DNA of 17,297 nucleotides from positions 1 to 17,297 of the forward strand of contig CAYIFA010000017.1 of assembly GCA_964362625.1 (NCBI GenBank), given 5' to 3'. Positions 1 to 7,656 of this stretch are shown piece after piece (positions within the stretch are counted from its first letter, which is position 1; every line of letters starts with the position of its first letter). A program made the translations under genes and the position numbers. The notes under the pieces are model-generated. The model was not told the DNA's origin. It saw only the letters and a program-made list of their open reading frames with translations, and did not search any database. This stretch comes from CAYIFA01 sp964362625. Its GTDB lineage: Bacteria; Patescibacteriota; Minisyncoccia; 1-14-0-10-42-19.

Positions 1-4
1 CTTG

Positions 5-24
5 CCCCGAGTCCAGTCGAGGGG
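5..24. repeat. Short GC-rich inverted repeat, REP-like
   Basis: CCCCGA at 5-10 can pair with TCG-A-GGGG at 17-24 (one bulged A, loop of about 6 bases). It is much more GC-rich than the AT-rich leader that follows. The arrangement resembles dispersed extragenic palindromes of the TCGA...GGGG type found in many bacterial genomes. No T-tract follows on the plus strand, so it does not look like an intrinsic terminator there. Only one copy is in the window, so its repeat status is an inference. Confidence 0.35.
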
Positions 25-52
25 TTCATCCTAAATCCGCCGAATTTATCCT

Positions 53-81
53 CTGCCATCAATTTAATTATATAGTATAAT
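53..81 (+). promoter_or_regulatory. Promoter of the P-type ATPase gene, probably leaderless
   Basis: A perfect TATAAT lies at 76-81, with CTGCCA (4 of 6 matches to the -35 consensus) at 53-58 and a 17-base spacer. The ATG follows at 89, so the expected transcription start falls on or next to the A of the start codon. No Shine-Dalgarno sequence would fit. Confidence 0.55.
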
Positions 82-88
82 AATAATT

Positions 89-2761
89 ATGGAAATCGGC
101 TTAAAATGGCACGCTTTAACTGTTGATGAAACGATAAATAAACTTGGGGCCGATGTATCGCGCGGACTCGCCGCAAAAGAACACCGTGAACGTATCGAAA
201 AATTCGGACTCAATGTTTTTGGCTCCAAAGAGCGTTTCAGGATGTTTAAATTATTATGGGGGCAGGTAAAAAGCCCATTGGTTTTTATATTATTTTTTGC
301 CGGAATCGTCACCGTAATATTGGAAGAATATACTGACACCATTGTAATCGCGGTGTCAGTAATTATTAACACCATAGTGGGGATTTATCAAGAAGGCCGG
401 GCCTCCAAAGCATTTGAAAAATTGCGTTCATCAGTGAAAAAATACGCGGTGGTGATTCGGGATGGCCACCAGTTGGAAGTGGAGGCAGCTACCTTGGTGC
501 CTGGCGATATTGTGATCATTGAACAAGGCAAACAGGTTCCGGCGGACTTACGGCTTATTGAGCAAAAGGGACTGGAGGTAAACGAAGCAATTTTAACCGG
601 GGAATGGCTGCCGGTTGCCAAAAATATCAGTCCTGTTCCTGAGGAAAAGAGAATAACCGAACAAGCCGATATGGCTTGGATGGGCACATTGACCGAAGAA
701 GGTTGGGCCAAGGGAGTGGTTGCCTCTACTGGCAACAGCACCGAACTCGGCAAAATCGCGCATCTCCTGCAGCTCGGAAAAGAAGAAGAGACTCCTTTTC
801 AAAAAGGCGTGGCTAAGCTCGCGCGCATTATCAGTTATGTGATCGTGGCCATAGTAATCGGAATTTTTGTTTTGGGCATTTATGAAGAGCGCGCGTTATC
901 ATTCGCGGACGGCAGGCTCGCGGTAAATTATGAAAGGTTAAACGAAATGTTTTTGACCGCAGTGGCAATAGCGGTCAGCGCGATACCCGAGGGTTTGGCG
1001 GTAGCAGTCACTGTGATATTGGCCATTGGCATGTCGCATATACTCGGCCGCGGCGGTCTGGTTAAAAGACTAGTGAAAGCGGAAACTCTGGGGTCCACCA
1101 CCACGATTCTCACCGATAAAACCGGCACGTTGACCAAGGGTGAGATGGAGCTGGAGGGAGTATATTCGGCGGCTGGAGCGAAAAACGGCGCTAAGTCTTT
1201 TGGGCTGGATTTATCGCCCGAAAATTCACTTATATTAAAAACCGGAATGTTTACAGCCGGCGCGTTTATCGAAAACCCCGAAGCCGATTCCGCCCAATGG
1301 ATTATACGCGGCCGGCCGACTGATAAAGCGCTCTTAAAAGCTGCGGAGCGTATGGATCTAACTCCTAAGGAATTTTTCGACCGTGAGCCGCGGCTTGATT
1401 ATCTGCCATTTGACTCGGAAAGAAGATTTGCCGCTTCCCTTCACAAATGCCCGGATAAAAATCGGATTTATATTACCGGAGCGCCCGAATTCCTTATGGG
1501 TTATGCTGATTTGGGCGATGTTGAACGCGGAAAGTACACCGATGCCTATGAAATGGCTACTTCAAACGGCATGCGCGTAGTTGCCACCGCTTATAAGGAC
1601 ACGAGTATTTTAGAATTGCCGCGCAGAGACACTAAGTTTTTGGTGAGCGGCATAAAATTAACCGGCTTGATTGGCTTTCATGATCCGGTGCGGACGGATG
1701 TAAAGAGCGCGATTGAATCGGCGAAAGGCGCCGGATTAAGGCCAATTATAATCACCGGAGACCATGCCAACACCGCGGCATCAGTAGCCCGGGAAGTCGG
1801 TTTTGGAGATAATCCCCGGGTAATAGTCGGAGAAAAAATAGAGGGATTAGACGAAGAAGATTTACGGGAGATTTTAAAATCATACGACGTTTTTGCGCGA
1901 GTCCTGCCGCATCAGAAATTGGCGCTGGTTAAAGCGTTGAAGGCCGAGGGCGAAGTAGTGGCCATGACCGGCGACGGGGTAAATGACGCTCCGGCATTGA
2001 AACAGGCGGATATCGGGATTGCAGTCGGTTCGGGAACTGACGTCGCGAAAGAGGCATCGGATTTAATTTTGCTCCAGGACAGTTTCAGCGTGATTGTCGC
2101 GGCAATTGAGGAGGGTCGGGGGATTCTCGATAATTTGCGCAAGGTTGTTACATATTTGTTATCAATCGGCTCAAGCGAAGTTGTTTTGGTTTCCGGCGCC
2201 TTGATTCTCGGCTATCCTTTGCCGATTTTACCGGTTCAAATTTTGTGGAATAATATCGTGCAGGAGGGCCTGATGAACTTTGCTTTTGCTTTTGAGCCTA
2301 AAGAAAAAGATATAATGAAACGCGGCCCGCGTGAACATTCATCTAGCCAAGTTTTAACCAAAGAAATGATCGCGATTATTTTTGGAGCAGGGATTTTCAC
2401 GAGTATATTGCTTTTTTCGACATTTTTGTATTTGCATGGCATCGGATATCCAACTGCCGACTTGCGCACTGTGCTTTTCGCCGGACTGTCGTTTGACGCG
2501 ATATTTTTTACGTTTAGCTTGAAGAGTTTACGCAAGCCATTGTGGCGGATCAATATCCTTTCCAACAAATTTTTGCTCGCAGCTTTCGGAACAAATGTAA
2601 TGCTATTGACTGCGGCGCTTACCGTTCCTTTTTTGCAGAAATTATTGGGAACCGTAACCCCGAATTTGACCGATATTTTGATAATGGCCGGACTGGGGAT
2701 TGCCAACCTTTTTGCCATTGAAGCAGTCAAATATTATTTTATCGCGAGGAAATTAACGTAG
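89..2761 (+). CDS. P2-type cation-transporting ATPase (Ca2+-ATPase-like)
   Basis: Predicted plasma-membrane ATP-driven cation pump of 890 aa, full length for a P2 ATPase. Seen: an N-terminal cation-ATPase domain, the DKTGT phosphorylation motif with Asp343, the hinge motif TGDGVNDAP from residue 627, a nucleotide-binding segment with FDSERR, and C-terminal membrane helices. Compared with SERCA, the M4 glutamate is kept (Glu301 in PEGL), as is the M5 glutamate (Glu697). M5 Asn768 is Gly694; in M6, Asn796 is kept (Asn722), Thr799 is Gln725 and Asp800 is Glu726. The ion may therefore not be Ca2+. Two oddities: the dephosphorylation loop reads TGEW (Trp173) instead of TGES/TGEA, and the usual KGAPE reads TGAPE. 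The start follows a -10 box by 7 bases, which fits a leaderless message. The family call is secure; the substrate is inferred. Confidence 0.93.
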   Translation: MEIGLKWHALTVDETINKLGADVSRGLAAKEHRERIEKFGLNVFGSKERFRMFKLLWGQVKSPLVFILFFAGIVTVILEEYTDTIVIAVSVIINTIVGIYQEGRASKAFEKLRSSVKKYAVVIRDGHQLEVEAATLVPGDIVIIEQGKQVPADLRLIEQKGLEVNEAILTGEWLPVAKNISPVPEEKRITEQADMAWMGTLTEEGWAKGVVASTGNSTELGKIAHLLQLGKEEETPFQKGVAKLARIISYVIVAIVIGIFVLGIYEERALSFADGRLAVNYERLNEMFLTAVAIAVSAIPEGLAVAVTVILAIGMSHILGRGGLVKRLVKAETLGSTTTILTDKTGTLTKGEMELEGVYSAAGAKNGAKSFGLDLSPENSLILKTGMFTAGAFIENPEADSAQWIIRGRPTDKALLKAAERMDLTPKEFFDREPRLDYLPFDSERRFAASLHKCPDKNRIYITGAPEFLMGYADLGDVERGKYTDAYEMATSNGMRVVATAYKDTSILELPRRDTKFLVSGIKLTGLIGFHDPVRTDVKSAIESAKGAGLRPIIITGDHANTAASVAREVGFGDNPRVIVGEKIEGLDEEDLREILKSYDVFARVLPHQKLALVKALKAEGEVVAMTGDGVNDAPALKQADIGIAVGSGTDVAKEASDLILLQDSFSVIVAAIEEGRGILDNLRKVVTYLLSIGSSEVVLVSGALILGYPLPILPVQILWNNIVQEGLMNFAFAFEPKEKDIMKRGPREHSSSQVLTKEMIAIIFGAGIFTSILLFSTFLYLHGIGYPTADLRTVLFAGLSFDAIFFTFSLKSLRKPLWRINILSNKFLLAAFGTNVMLLTAALTVPFLQKLLGTVTPNLTDILIMAGLGIANLFAIEAVKYYFIARKLT

Positions 2762-2784
2762 TTTTTTAGTTAATTAAAATCCAT

Positions 2785-3807
2785 ATGGCAACATTTATTT
2801 ATGTGGCGATATTCGCCGGCGGAGTGGTTTTGGGGGCTATAGTCATTTATTTCCTGACCAAAAAAAGCGAATCTTTTTTACTGCTGCAACAGGAATTGCA
2901 GCATGTTTCCCGCCAACTGGATGAGAAGCTTGGAGAATCCGGAAAGATGATGCACAGCCACTTTGTTGAATCGTCCCGGAACACCCGCGAGGTAATCGAG
3001 CATGTCGCGCGGCTTGACGAAGTCGGCAAGCAGGTGGTGAATTTCGCCGATCAGCTGGCGCGGCTTCAAGACATTCTAAAAAATCCGAAGCAAAGAGGAA
3101 TCTTGGGCGAGTATTATCTTGACGCGCTTTTATCCAAAGCGTTTCAGCCCAATCAGTATAAGATGCAGTATAAATTCCGTGACGGCGAGATTGTTGATGC
3201 CGCTTTGTTTTTCGGCGATCAGATCATCCCGATTGATTCAAAATTCTCGCTTGAAAATTACAACCGGATATCGGAGGAGAAAAATCCCGCGGAGCGCGAG
3301 CGCTTTGAGAAGCTGTTTAAACAGGATCTAAAGAACCGGATAGACGAGACCTCGAAATATATACGACCCGAGGAGGGGACTACCGAGTTTGCGTTCATGT
3401 TTATTCCGGCGGAAGGAATTTTTTACGATTTGCTGGTTAACAAAACGGGCATAGCCAATATAAACGACAGGAGTCTTCTGGAATATGCCGTTCATGAAAA
3501 GCGCGTTCATATCGTTTCGCCAACGACGTTTTACGCCACGCTTCAATCCATGATAGTCGGCATGCGCGCCTATGCCATACAGGAATCAACCAAGCAGATT
3601 ATCAAAAATGTCTCGGTTCTTACCCAGCATTTGCGTGTTTATGGAGATTATTTTCGTAAGATCGGCAACAATCTTTCCACCACGGTCAATTCATATACGA
3701 CCGCCCAGAAAGAATTCGGCAAAATAGACAAAGATGTCACGAAGATAAGCGGCAAAAGCATAGATTTTGACGCGGTAATGCTTGATAAACCTGATACGGA
3801 AATATGA
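2785..3807 (+). CDS. rmuC: DNA recombination protein RmuC family
   Basis: A 340-aa protein of the RmuC family, which in E. coli limits inversion-type rearrangements at short inverted repeats and is thought to be a PD-(D/E)xK nuclease. Seen: an N-terminal membrane helix (about residues 3-24), a predicted coiled-coil stretch (about 28-105) and the RmuC core. In the core, Asp138 (IVDA) and the Asp151-Ser152-Lys153 segment in a PIDSKFSLENY context match the family's proposed nuclease signature. The membrane anchor and coiled coil are normal for the family. It lies 23 bases after the P-type ATPase, and its TGA overlaps the next ATG (ATGA), which indicates coupling to the diadenylate cyclase. No Shine-Dalgarno sequence is visible. 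It is somewhat shorter than E. coli RmuC, as is common in small genomes. Confidence 0.9.
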   Translation: MATFIYVAIFAGGVVLGAIVIYFLTKKSESFLLLQQELQHVSRQLDEKLGESGKMMHSHFVESSRNTREVIEHVARLDEVGKQVVNFADQLARLQDILKNPKQRGILGEYYLDALLSKAFQPNQYKMQYKFRDGEIVDAALFFGDQIIPIDSKFSLENYNRISEEKNPAERERFEKLFKQDLKNRIDETSKYIRPEEGTTEFAFMFIPAEGIFYDLLVNKTGIANINDRSLLEYAVHEKRVHIVSPTTFYATLQSMIVGMRAYAIQESTKQIIKNVSVLTQHLRVYGDYFRKIGNNLSTTVNSYTTAQKEFGKIDKDVTKISGKSIDFDAVMLDKPDTEI

Positions 3808-4688
3808 GTTTTGGAGAGTCAGTAGCCGCGTTAAGCATGGTTATAGCGCCGGAGTTGCGCGATTTTTTTGATATTTTTCTGGTCTCGGCGATTATTTATG
3901 CTTTTTTAATTTTGCTTAAGAGAACCAATTCATATTTTATTCTTGGAGGCCTGGCAACGCTCATTATAGTCTATATTATCGCGCGCTTGTTTGACTTCTC
4001 GCTCACGGTTTATCTTTTTAAGTTTTCGTTTCCTTTTCTAGTCGTTATTCTGGTGGTGATATTTCAAAAAGAATTGAGACGATTTTTTGAATGGCTTTCG
4101 ACCTTTGGTTTTTCTTCGCAGAGGATAGCTTCAGGCGGGGAACATTTAATTGCCGATATTTCAAAAGCAGTAGAATTTATGATAACGAACCGGATCGGCG
4201 GAATAATCGCCATAGCCGGCCACCAGCCGGTTAGACGGCACATTGAAGGCGGTTTCAATCTGGATGGCGAAATTTCTCCGGCAATTCTGAAAAGCATTTT
4301 TGACCCTTCGTCTCCAGGGCATGACGGCGCAGTGGTAATCGAGAATGGCCGCATTTATAAATTCGGCGTTCATCTGCCATTGGCCGACCGCTTTGATAAA
4401 AATCTCGGGACGCGTCATCGGGCTGCTATCGGGCTTGCCGAACGCGTTGACGCCTTCATCATTATTGTTTCCGAAGAACGGGGGAGTGTTTCATTCGCGC
4501 AATACGGCCAGCTGAACAAGTTAGCCGGCATCACGGAGTTCAAAGACGCGCTTCGGAAGTTTTTCGGCGCCCATATTAATAAGGAAAAAGCCGGCACCTG
4601 GCACTACTGGATTCTCGAAAATTTCCGCGAAAAAGTTATTGCGCTATTAATCGCTTTGCTGCTTTGGGTTTCGTTTATCGGCCGCTAG
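3804..4688 (+). CDS. cdaA: Membrane diadenylate cyclase, CdaA/DacA type
   Basis: Predicted to make cyclic di-AMP from two ATP at the membrane. Seen: three N-terminal membrane helices (roughly residues 20-90), then a DAC (DisA_N) domain with the two family motifs, Asp174-Gly175-Ala176 (DGA) and Thr203-Arg204-His205-Arg206 (T-RHR). Length is 294 aa, slightly above typical CdaA. The extra part is a C-terminal hydrophobic helix (about 276-294). Its surroundings (ILENF..K...LLIALLLWV) resemble the first helix of YbbR/CdaR, the usual genetic partner of CdaA, so this may be a remnant or fusion of that regulator; no YbbR gene follows. The start overlaps rmuC by 4 bases. Cyclic di-AMP commonly controls ion and osmotic balance, so placement downstream of a cation pump is suggestive but unproven. 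Confidence 0.92.
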   Translation: MSFGESVAALSMVIAPELRDFFDIFLVSAIIYAFLILLKRTNSYFILGGLATLIIVYIIARLFDFSLTVYLFKFSFPFLVVILVVIFQKELRRFFEWLSTFGFSSQRIASGGEHLIADISKAVEFMITNRIGGIIAIAGHQPVRRHIEGGFNLDGEISPAILKSIFDPSSPGHDGAVVIENGRIYKFGVHLPLADRFDKNLGTRHRAAIGLAERVDAFIIIVSEERGSVSFAQYGQLNKLAGITEFKDALRKFFGAHINKEKAGTWHYWILENFREKVIALLIALLLWVSFIGR

Positions 4689-4717
4689 TTGACGAGATCG
4701 GCCCGTTAATATAAGAT
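4689..4717 (+). promoter_or_regulatory. rplU promoter, near-leaderless
   Basis: TTGACG (5 of 6) at 4689-4694 starts directly after the cdaA stop codon. A 17-base spacer leads to TAAGAT (4 of 6) at 4712-4717; TATAAG at 4710-4715 is an alternative with a 15-base spacer. The rplU ATG is at 4727, so the 5' leader would be only a few bases. Confidence 0.5.
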
Positions 4718-4726
4718 GTCTAATAT

Positions 4727-5041
4727 ATGAATTATGCGATTATCGAGACTGGCGGCAAACAATACGTAGTTAGCCCGGGTTCGCGGATAAAAATCGAAAG
4801 GCTGCCGGATTCGAAAAATTTGATAAACTTTGATGAGGTGTTACTTGTAGCTGATAGTAATAAAATTAGCATTGGCAAGCCATATCTGGAGGGCGCGCAA
4901 GTTACGGCCGAGCGTTTGAATGACGGAAAATCCAAAAAGGTAATTGTGTTTAAATATCACTCTAAAACCAGATACCGTAAAAAGAAAGGCCATCGTCAGC
5001 TATACACGGAGGTTGCCATTAAGGATATAAAGTTAAAATAA
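4727..5041 (+). CDS. rplU: 50S ribosomal protein L21
   Basis: A 104-aa protein, the standard L21 length. It binds 23S rRNA in the large subunit. Seen: the N-terminal MNYAIIETGGKQY signature, the central VLLV region and the C-terminal basic KYHSKTRYRKKKGHRQ segment, which contacts rRNA. It has its own promoter in the 38-base gap after cdaA and no Shine-Dalgarno sequence. The usual neighbour rpmA (L27) does not follow. Instead the gene runs straight into a terminator shared with the convergent recR, and its stop codon lies inside the hairpin stem. Confidence 0.97.
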   Translation: MNYAIIETGGKQYVVSPGSRIKIERLPDSKNLINFDEVLLVADSNKISIGKPYLEGAQVTAERLNDGKSKKVIVFKYHSKTRYRKKKGHRQLYTEVAIKDIKLK

Positions 5042-5067
5042 CCGACTGCCCAGATGTCGGTTATTTT
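5035..5067. terminator. Bidirectional intrinsic terminator shared by rplU and recR
   Basis: TAACCGAC at 5039-5046 is perfectly complementary to GTCGGTTA at 5056-5063, with a 9-base loop. AAAA at 5035-5038 and TTTT at 5064-5067 extend the pairing and give a T-tract for each strand. The stem contains both stop codons: rplU TAA at 5039-5041 and recR TAA at 5063-5061 on the minus strand. Confidence 0.85.
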
Positions 5068-5666
5068 CTGTTCAGATAAGCATTCTTAAAAGTATCTGGA
5101 TCGGAAAATTCCAGTTCTAATCCGGTTGAAAGGCCGCGGCCGAGGCGGCTGATTTTTATGCCGTTTTTAGCAATATGCGGTTCAAGTATTTTTTCAATAT
5201 AGCGCGCTGTTAGATCGCCTTCAGCGGTGCTCGATGTTCCCAAAACCAACTCTTCTATATTTTTTTCAACCGAAATGCGTTTGACCAACTCACTCAACCG
5301 CAGACGCTTTTGGCCATCCTGCTGTAACGGCGAAATAACACCGCCCAGTACAAAATATTTGCCGTTGTAAACCCCGGTTTTTTCAAGAGTGTCCAAATCC
5401 GTATCTTTTTCCACCACCATTAATATTTTATTTTCGCGGAGAGCCGAAACGCAGAGCGTGCAATTTTGGCCAGTTTCTTCGTGCGCCTGAAAGCATAGAG
5501 CACAGCGCTTAACTTGCACCAAGCCCCTTATACTTTCAGCCAACGAAAGTGCGAATTCGCGATTCTGGTCAAGAATATGATAGATCAAACGCGCCGCTTG
5601 CCGCGGACCCAATCCCGGCATCTTTGTAAGCATAATAACAAGTTTTTGAATTCGCGGGGAAGGCAT
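5061..5666 (-). CDS. recR: Recombination mediator RecR
   Basis: A 201-aa protein, normal RecR length. With RecO (and RecF) it helps load RecA at gaps. Seen in order: a helix-hairpin-helix segment (about residues 11-31, PGLGPRQAARL), a C4 zinc finger (Cys55, Cys58, Cys69, Cys72), a Toprim domain (from about residue 79, with Glu86 in VVEKDTDL) and the C-terminal GRGLSTGLELEFSD segment typical of the family. It starts 13 bases after the dnaB stop on the same strand, so it is probably co-transcribed with dnaB. Some family positions are altered: VVEKDTDL for the common VVEEPSDL, and SRLGRGLSTG for TRLARGLPVG. Confidence 0.96.
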   Translation of the reverse strand: MPSPRIQKLVIMLTKMPGLGPRQAARLIYHILDQNREFALSLAESIRGLVQVKRCALCFQAHEETGQNCTLCVSALRENKILMVVEKDTDLDTLEKTGVYNGKYFVLGGVISPLQQDGQKRLRLSELVKRISVEKNIEELVLGTSSTAEGDLTARYIEKILEPHIAKNGIKISRLGRGLSTGLELEFSDPDTFKNAYLNRK

Positions 5667-5679
5667 AAATAACTACACA

Positions 5680-7023
5680 TTATTTATAATCTTCAAGATC
5701 CTCAAGTGTTGAAAACATTACTTTTTCCGGGTCAAAATAAAGAGTTACCTTACCGGTCGGACCATTGCGGTGCTTTTCAATTAAAATATCGGCTTGGTTC
5801 TTGCGTCCGCTATTTTCCTTATAACGGTCTTCGCGGTAAATAAACATGACGACGTCGGCATCTTGCTCCAAACTCCCGCTTTCACGAAGATCAGACAAGC
5901 GGGGGATGGGGGGGTGGCGCTGTTCAACCGCGCGGGATAGTTGGGATAAGGCAAGAACAGGAACATTTAACTCGCGAGCCAGCTGTTTAAGCGAGCGCGA
6001 AATTTCCGTAACTTGCTGAACCATGCTATCGATTTGAGTCCTTGGCACCATCAATTGCAGATAGTCAACGATTATCATCCCCAAACCGCGTTCGGCCTGC
6101 AGACGGCGGGCCTTGGCGCGCATTTGAATAATATTAAGCGCGGGTTCGTCGTCAATAAATAGCGGCGCTTGCGATAATTTGGCCATTGCATCGCGCAATC
6201 TCGGGAACTCTTCATCGCTAAGACGCCCGTTTCTTAAACGCCACAGGTCAACAAATGCTTCAGAAGCAAGCATACGATCAGTGAGCTGTTGAGTGGACAT
6301 CTCCAAAGAAAAAATCCCCACCGGAACATTTTGCTCAAGAGCGGCATGCCGCGCGATGTTCAACGCTAAAGAAGTTTTTCCAAGCGATGGCCGACAAGCC
6401 AGAATTATCAGATCTGATTGCTGAAATCCGGAGAGCTTCATATCCAGATGTTTAAAACCGGTGCTAACACCGCGTAACTCGCCTTTGTTTTTGTGCAGGC
6501 GATCAATTCGGTCAAACGCTTCTTCCAGCGCCGACTTAATTGGGGTGAATTGCTGTTTTAGTGATGATTGCGAAATAGAGAAAATTTTTTTTTCAGCTTC
6601 ATCGAGAAGCACGTCTACGTCTTTGTCATCACTAAAGCCCAACTGATTTATATGATGAGATGCTTCAATCATATCCCGCAGAATCCGCTTCTTGCGGATT
6701 ATCTCCGCGTAGTGCGAGATATTTGAAGCGGTTGGCACAGAATTTACAAAAGTTGTGAGCGCGGACATCCCTCCGATTGTTTCAAGCATCTTTTTTTCAT
6801 TCAGACGATTTGAAACTGAAATAATATCGATCGGGTTATGACTTTCAAATAAATCAAGAACGGATTCGTAAATAACTTTGTGATTATGATGGTAAAAATC
6901 GTCAGCAGTCAGCTGATCCGCGATTTTAAATGGCGCCTGTGGGTCAATCATGAATGATCCCAATACCGCAATTTCTGCGTTGGTGTCATGCGGCGGGATT
7001 AAATTCATCTTATCCATATACAT
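5680..7023 (-). CDS. dnaB: Replicative DNA helicase DnaB
   Basis: Hexameric 5'-3' helicase of the replication fork, 447 aa, normal length. Seen: the N-terminal DnaB domain (about residues 10-115), a linker helix, and the RecA-like core. The core has Walker A RPSLGKTS at 211-218 (Lys216, Thr217; most DnaB have RPSMGKT), Glu241 in SLEMS, Walker B MIIVDYLQL with Asp320, LSQLSRAVEQR (359-369), and KHRNGPTG (418-425) with the probable arginine finger Arg419. No intein is present. Three Met codons lie near the N-terminus (residues 1, 3 and 6). A TAAAAT sequence directly before Met1 would place a transcription start near the Met3 codon (7017), so a leaderless start at Met3 is possible. A better-scoring promoter lies about 150 bases further upstream. 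Confidence 0.96.
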   Translation of the reverse strand: MYMDKMNLIPPHDTNAEIAVLGSFMIDPQAPFKIADQLTADDFYHHNHKVIYESVLDLFESHNPIDIISVSNRLNEKKMLETIGGMSALTTFVNSVPTASNISHYAEIIRKKRILRDMIEASHHINQLGFSDDKDVDVLLDEAEKKIFSISQSSLKQQFTPIKSALEEAFDRIDRLHKNKGELRGVSTGFKHLDMKLSGFQQSDLIILACRPSLGKTSLALNIARHAALEQNVPVGIFSLEMSTQQLTDRMLASEAFVDLWRLRNGRLSDEEFPRLRDAMAKLSQAPLFIDDEPALNIIQMRAKARRLQAERGLGMIIVDYLQLMVPRTQIDSMVQQVTEISRSLKQLARELNVPVLALSQLSRAVEQRHPPIPRLSDLRESGSLEQDADVVMFIYREDRYKENSGRKNQADILIEKHRNGPTGKVTLYFDPEKVMFSTLEDLEDYK

Positions 7024-7175
7024 ATTTTACGGAGAATATTCATTGCTACAAGGCGGTTTTTTAACCCAAAACTGGATAAGATGTTTATAACTAGCCACAA
7101 GGACAATAATAAACATTGATAATTCTGACTATGAGTATGAACGTCTATGAATGTACATCTATGTTGAGATTTGCA

Positions 7176-7205
7176 ATTATATTGAGCGCACTCTGAGATT
7201 GTCAT
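7176..7205 (-). promoter_or_regulatory. Candidate dnaB-recR promoter
   Basis: On the minus strand, ATGACA (5 of 6 for -35) at 7205-7200 and a perfect TATAAT at 7181-7176 are separated by 18 bases. Transcription would start near 7169, giving dnaB a leader of about 145 bases. Confidence 0.5.
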
Positions 7206-7345
7206 GATTCGGCAAATTTATAGCTGTGTTGATAATGCGCCTTTTTTGCGGCAGCACAGCCGTCTATTGTTTGATCTGCCACTATCCGGCAATTGCTTCT
7301 TGCTGGGCATCGCAGGCGGAATTTTTATGCTATTTTTACGAAATC

Positions 7346-7354
7346 TTATCCACA
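7346..7354 (+). promoter_or_regulatory. DnaA-box-like 9-mer
   Basis: TTATCCACA is an exact match to the classical DnaA box. It ends 8 bases before the -35 element of the plus-strand promoter in the dnaB upstream region. A second, weaker site (CTTATCCAG, minus strand) lies near 7073-7081. One perfect box is not enough to call an origin; it may be regulatory or chance. Confidence 0.35.
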
Positions 7355-7362
7355 ATTATTTT

Positions 7363-7391
7363 TTGACAGCTCTTGCGAGATAAACGATACT
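7363..7391 (+). promoter_or_regulatory. Sigma70-type promoter driving the intergenic transcript
   Basis: A perfect TTGACA at 7363-7368, a 17-base spacer and GATACT (4 of 6) at 7386-7391. The expected transcription start is near 7398, four bases before the 19-base palindrome at 7402-7420. That is a typical position for an operator or a 5' protective hairpin. Confidence 0.6.
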
Positions 7392-7401
7392 AAAATTAGT
7401 G

Positions 7402-7420
7402 ATCCGATATAATATCGGAT
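7402..7420. repeat. Palindrome ATCCGATA-N3-TATCGGAT, copy 1
   Basis: Perfect 8-base inverted arms around TAA, at about +4 to +22 of the predicted transcript. The same arms with other 3-base spacers recur at 8092-8110 and 8659-8677. Confidence 0.8.
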
Positions 7421-7656
7421 TTCAAAAATAGATTGTGATTTAATAATAATATCGGAGCAGATATTTTGCAGATTTAATTCTGACAAATCACGGATTAGCT
7501 ATGTGAATTGGATTTAGCAACCGTGAGTCAGGATGAGAAATTTTTTAATGTCTTTGCTCACTGCCATGAATCGGCAATACTATAAAATTAAATTTAGAAA
7601 AATTCCTAAGCTACGTCCACCAGATGCAAAATTTTTTGAATTTTCAGTGAGAAAGT

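Noticed and set aside
2751..2775. Hairpin AATTAAC/GTTAATT at the end of the P-type ATPase gene
   Set aside because: Only A/T pairs apart from one C-G, an 11-base loop and no following T-tract; not convincing as a terminator.
7005..7205. 66-codon minus-strand frame upstream of dnaB
   Set aside because: It overlaps the dnaB start, lies across the predicted promoter and has no recognisable domain.
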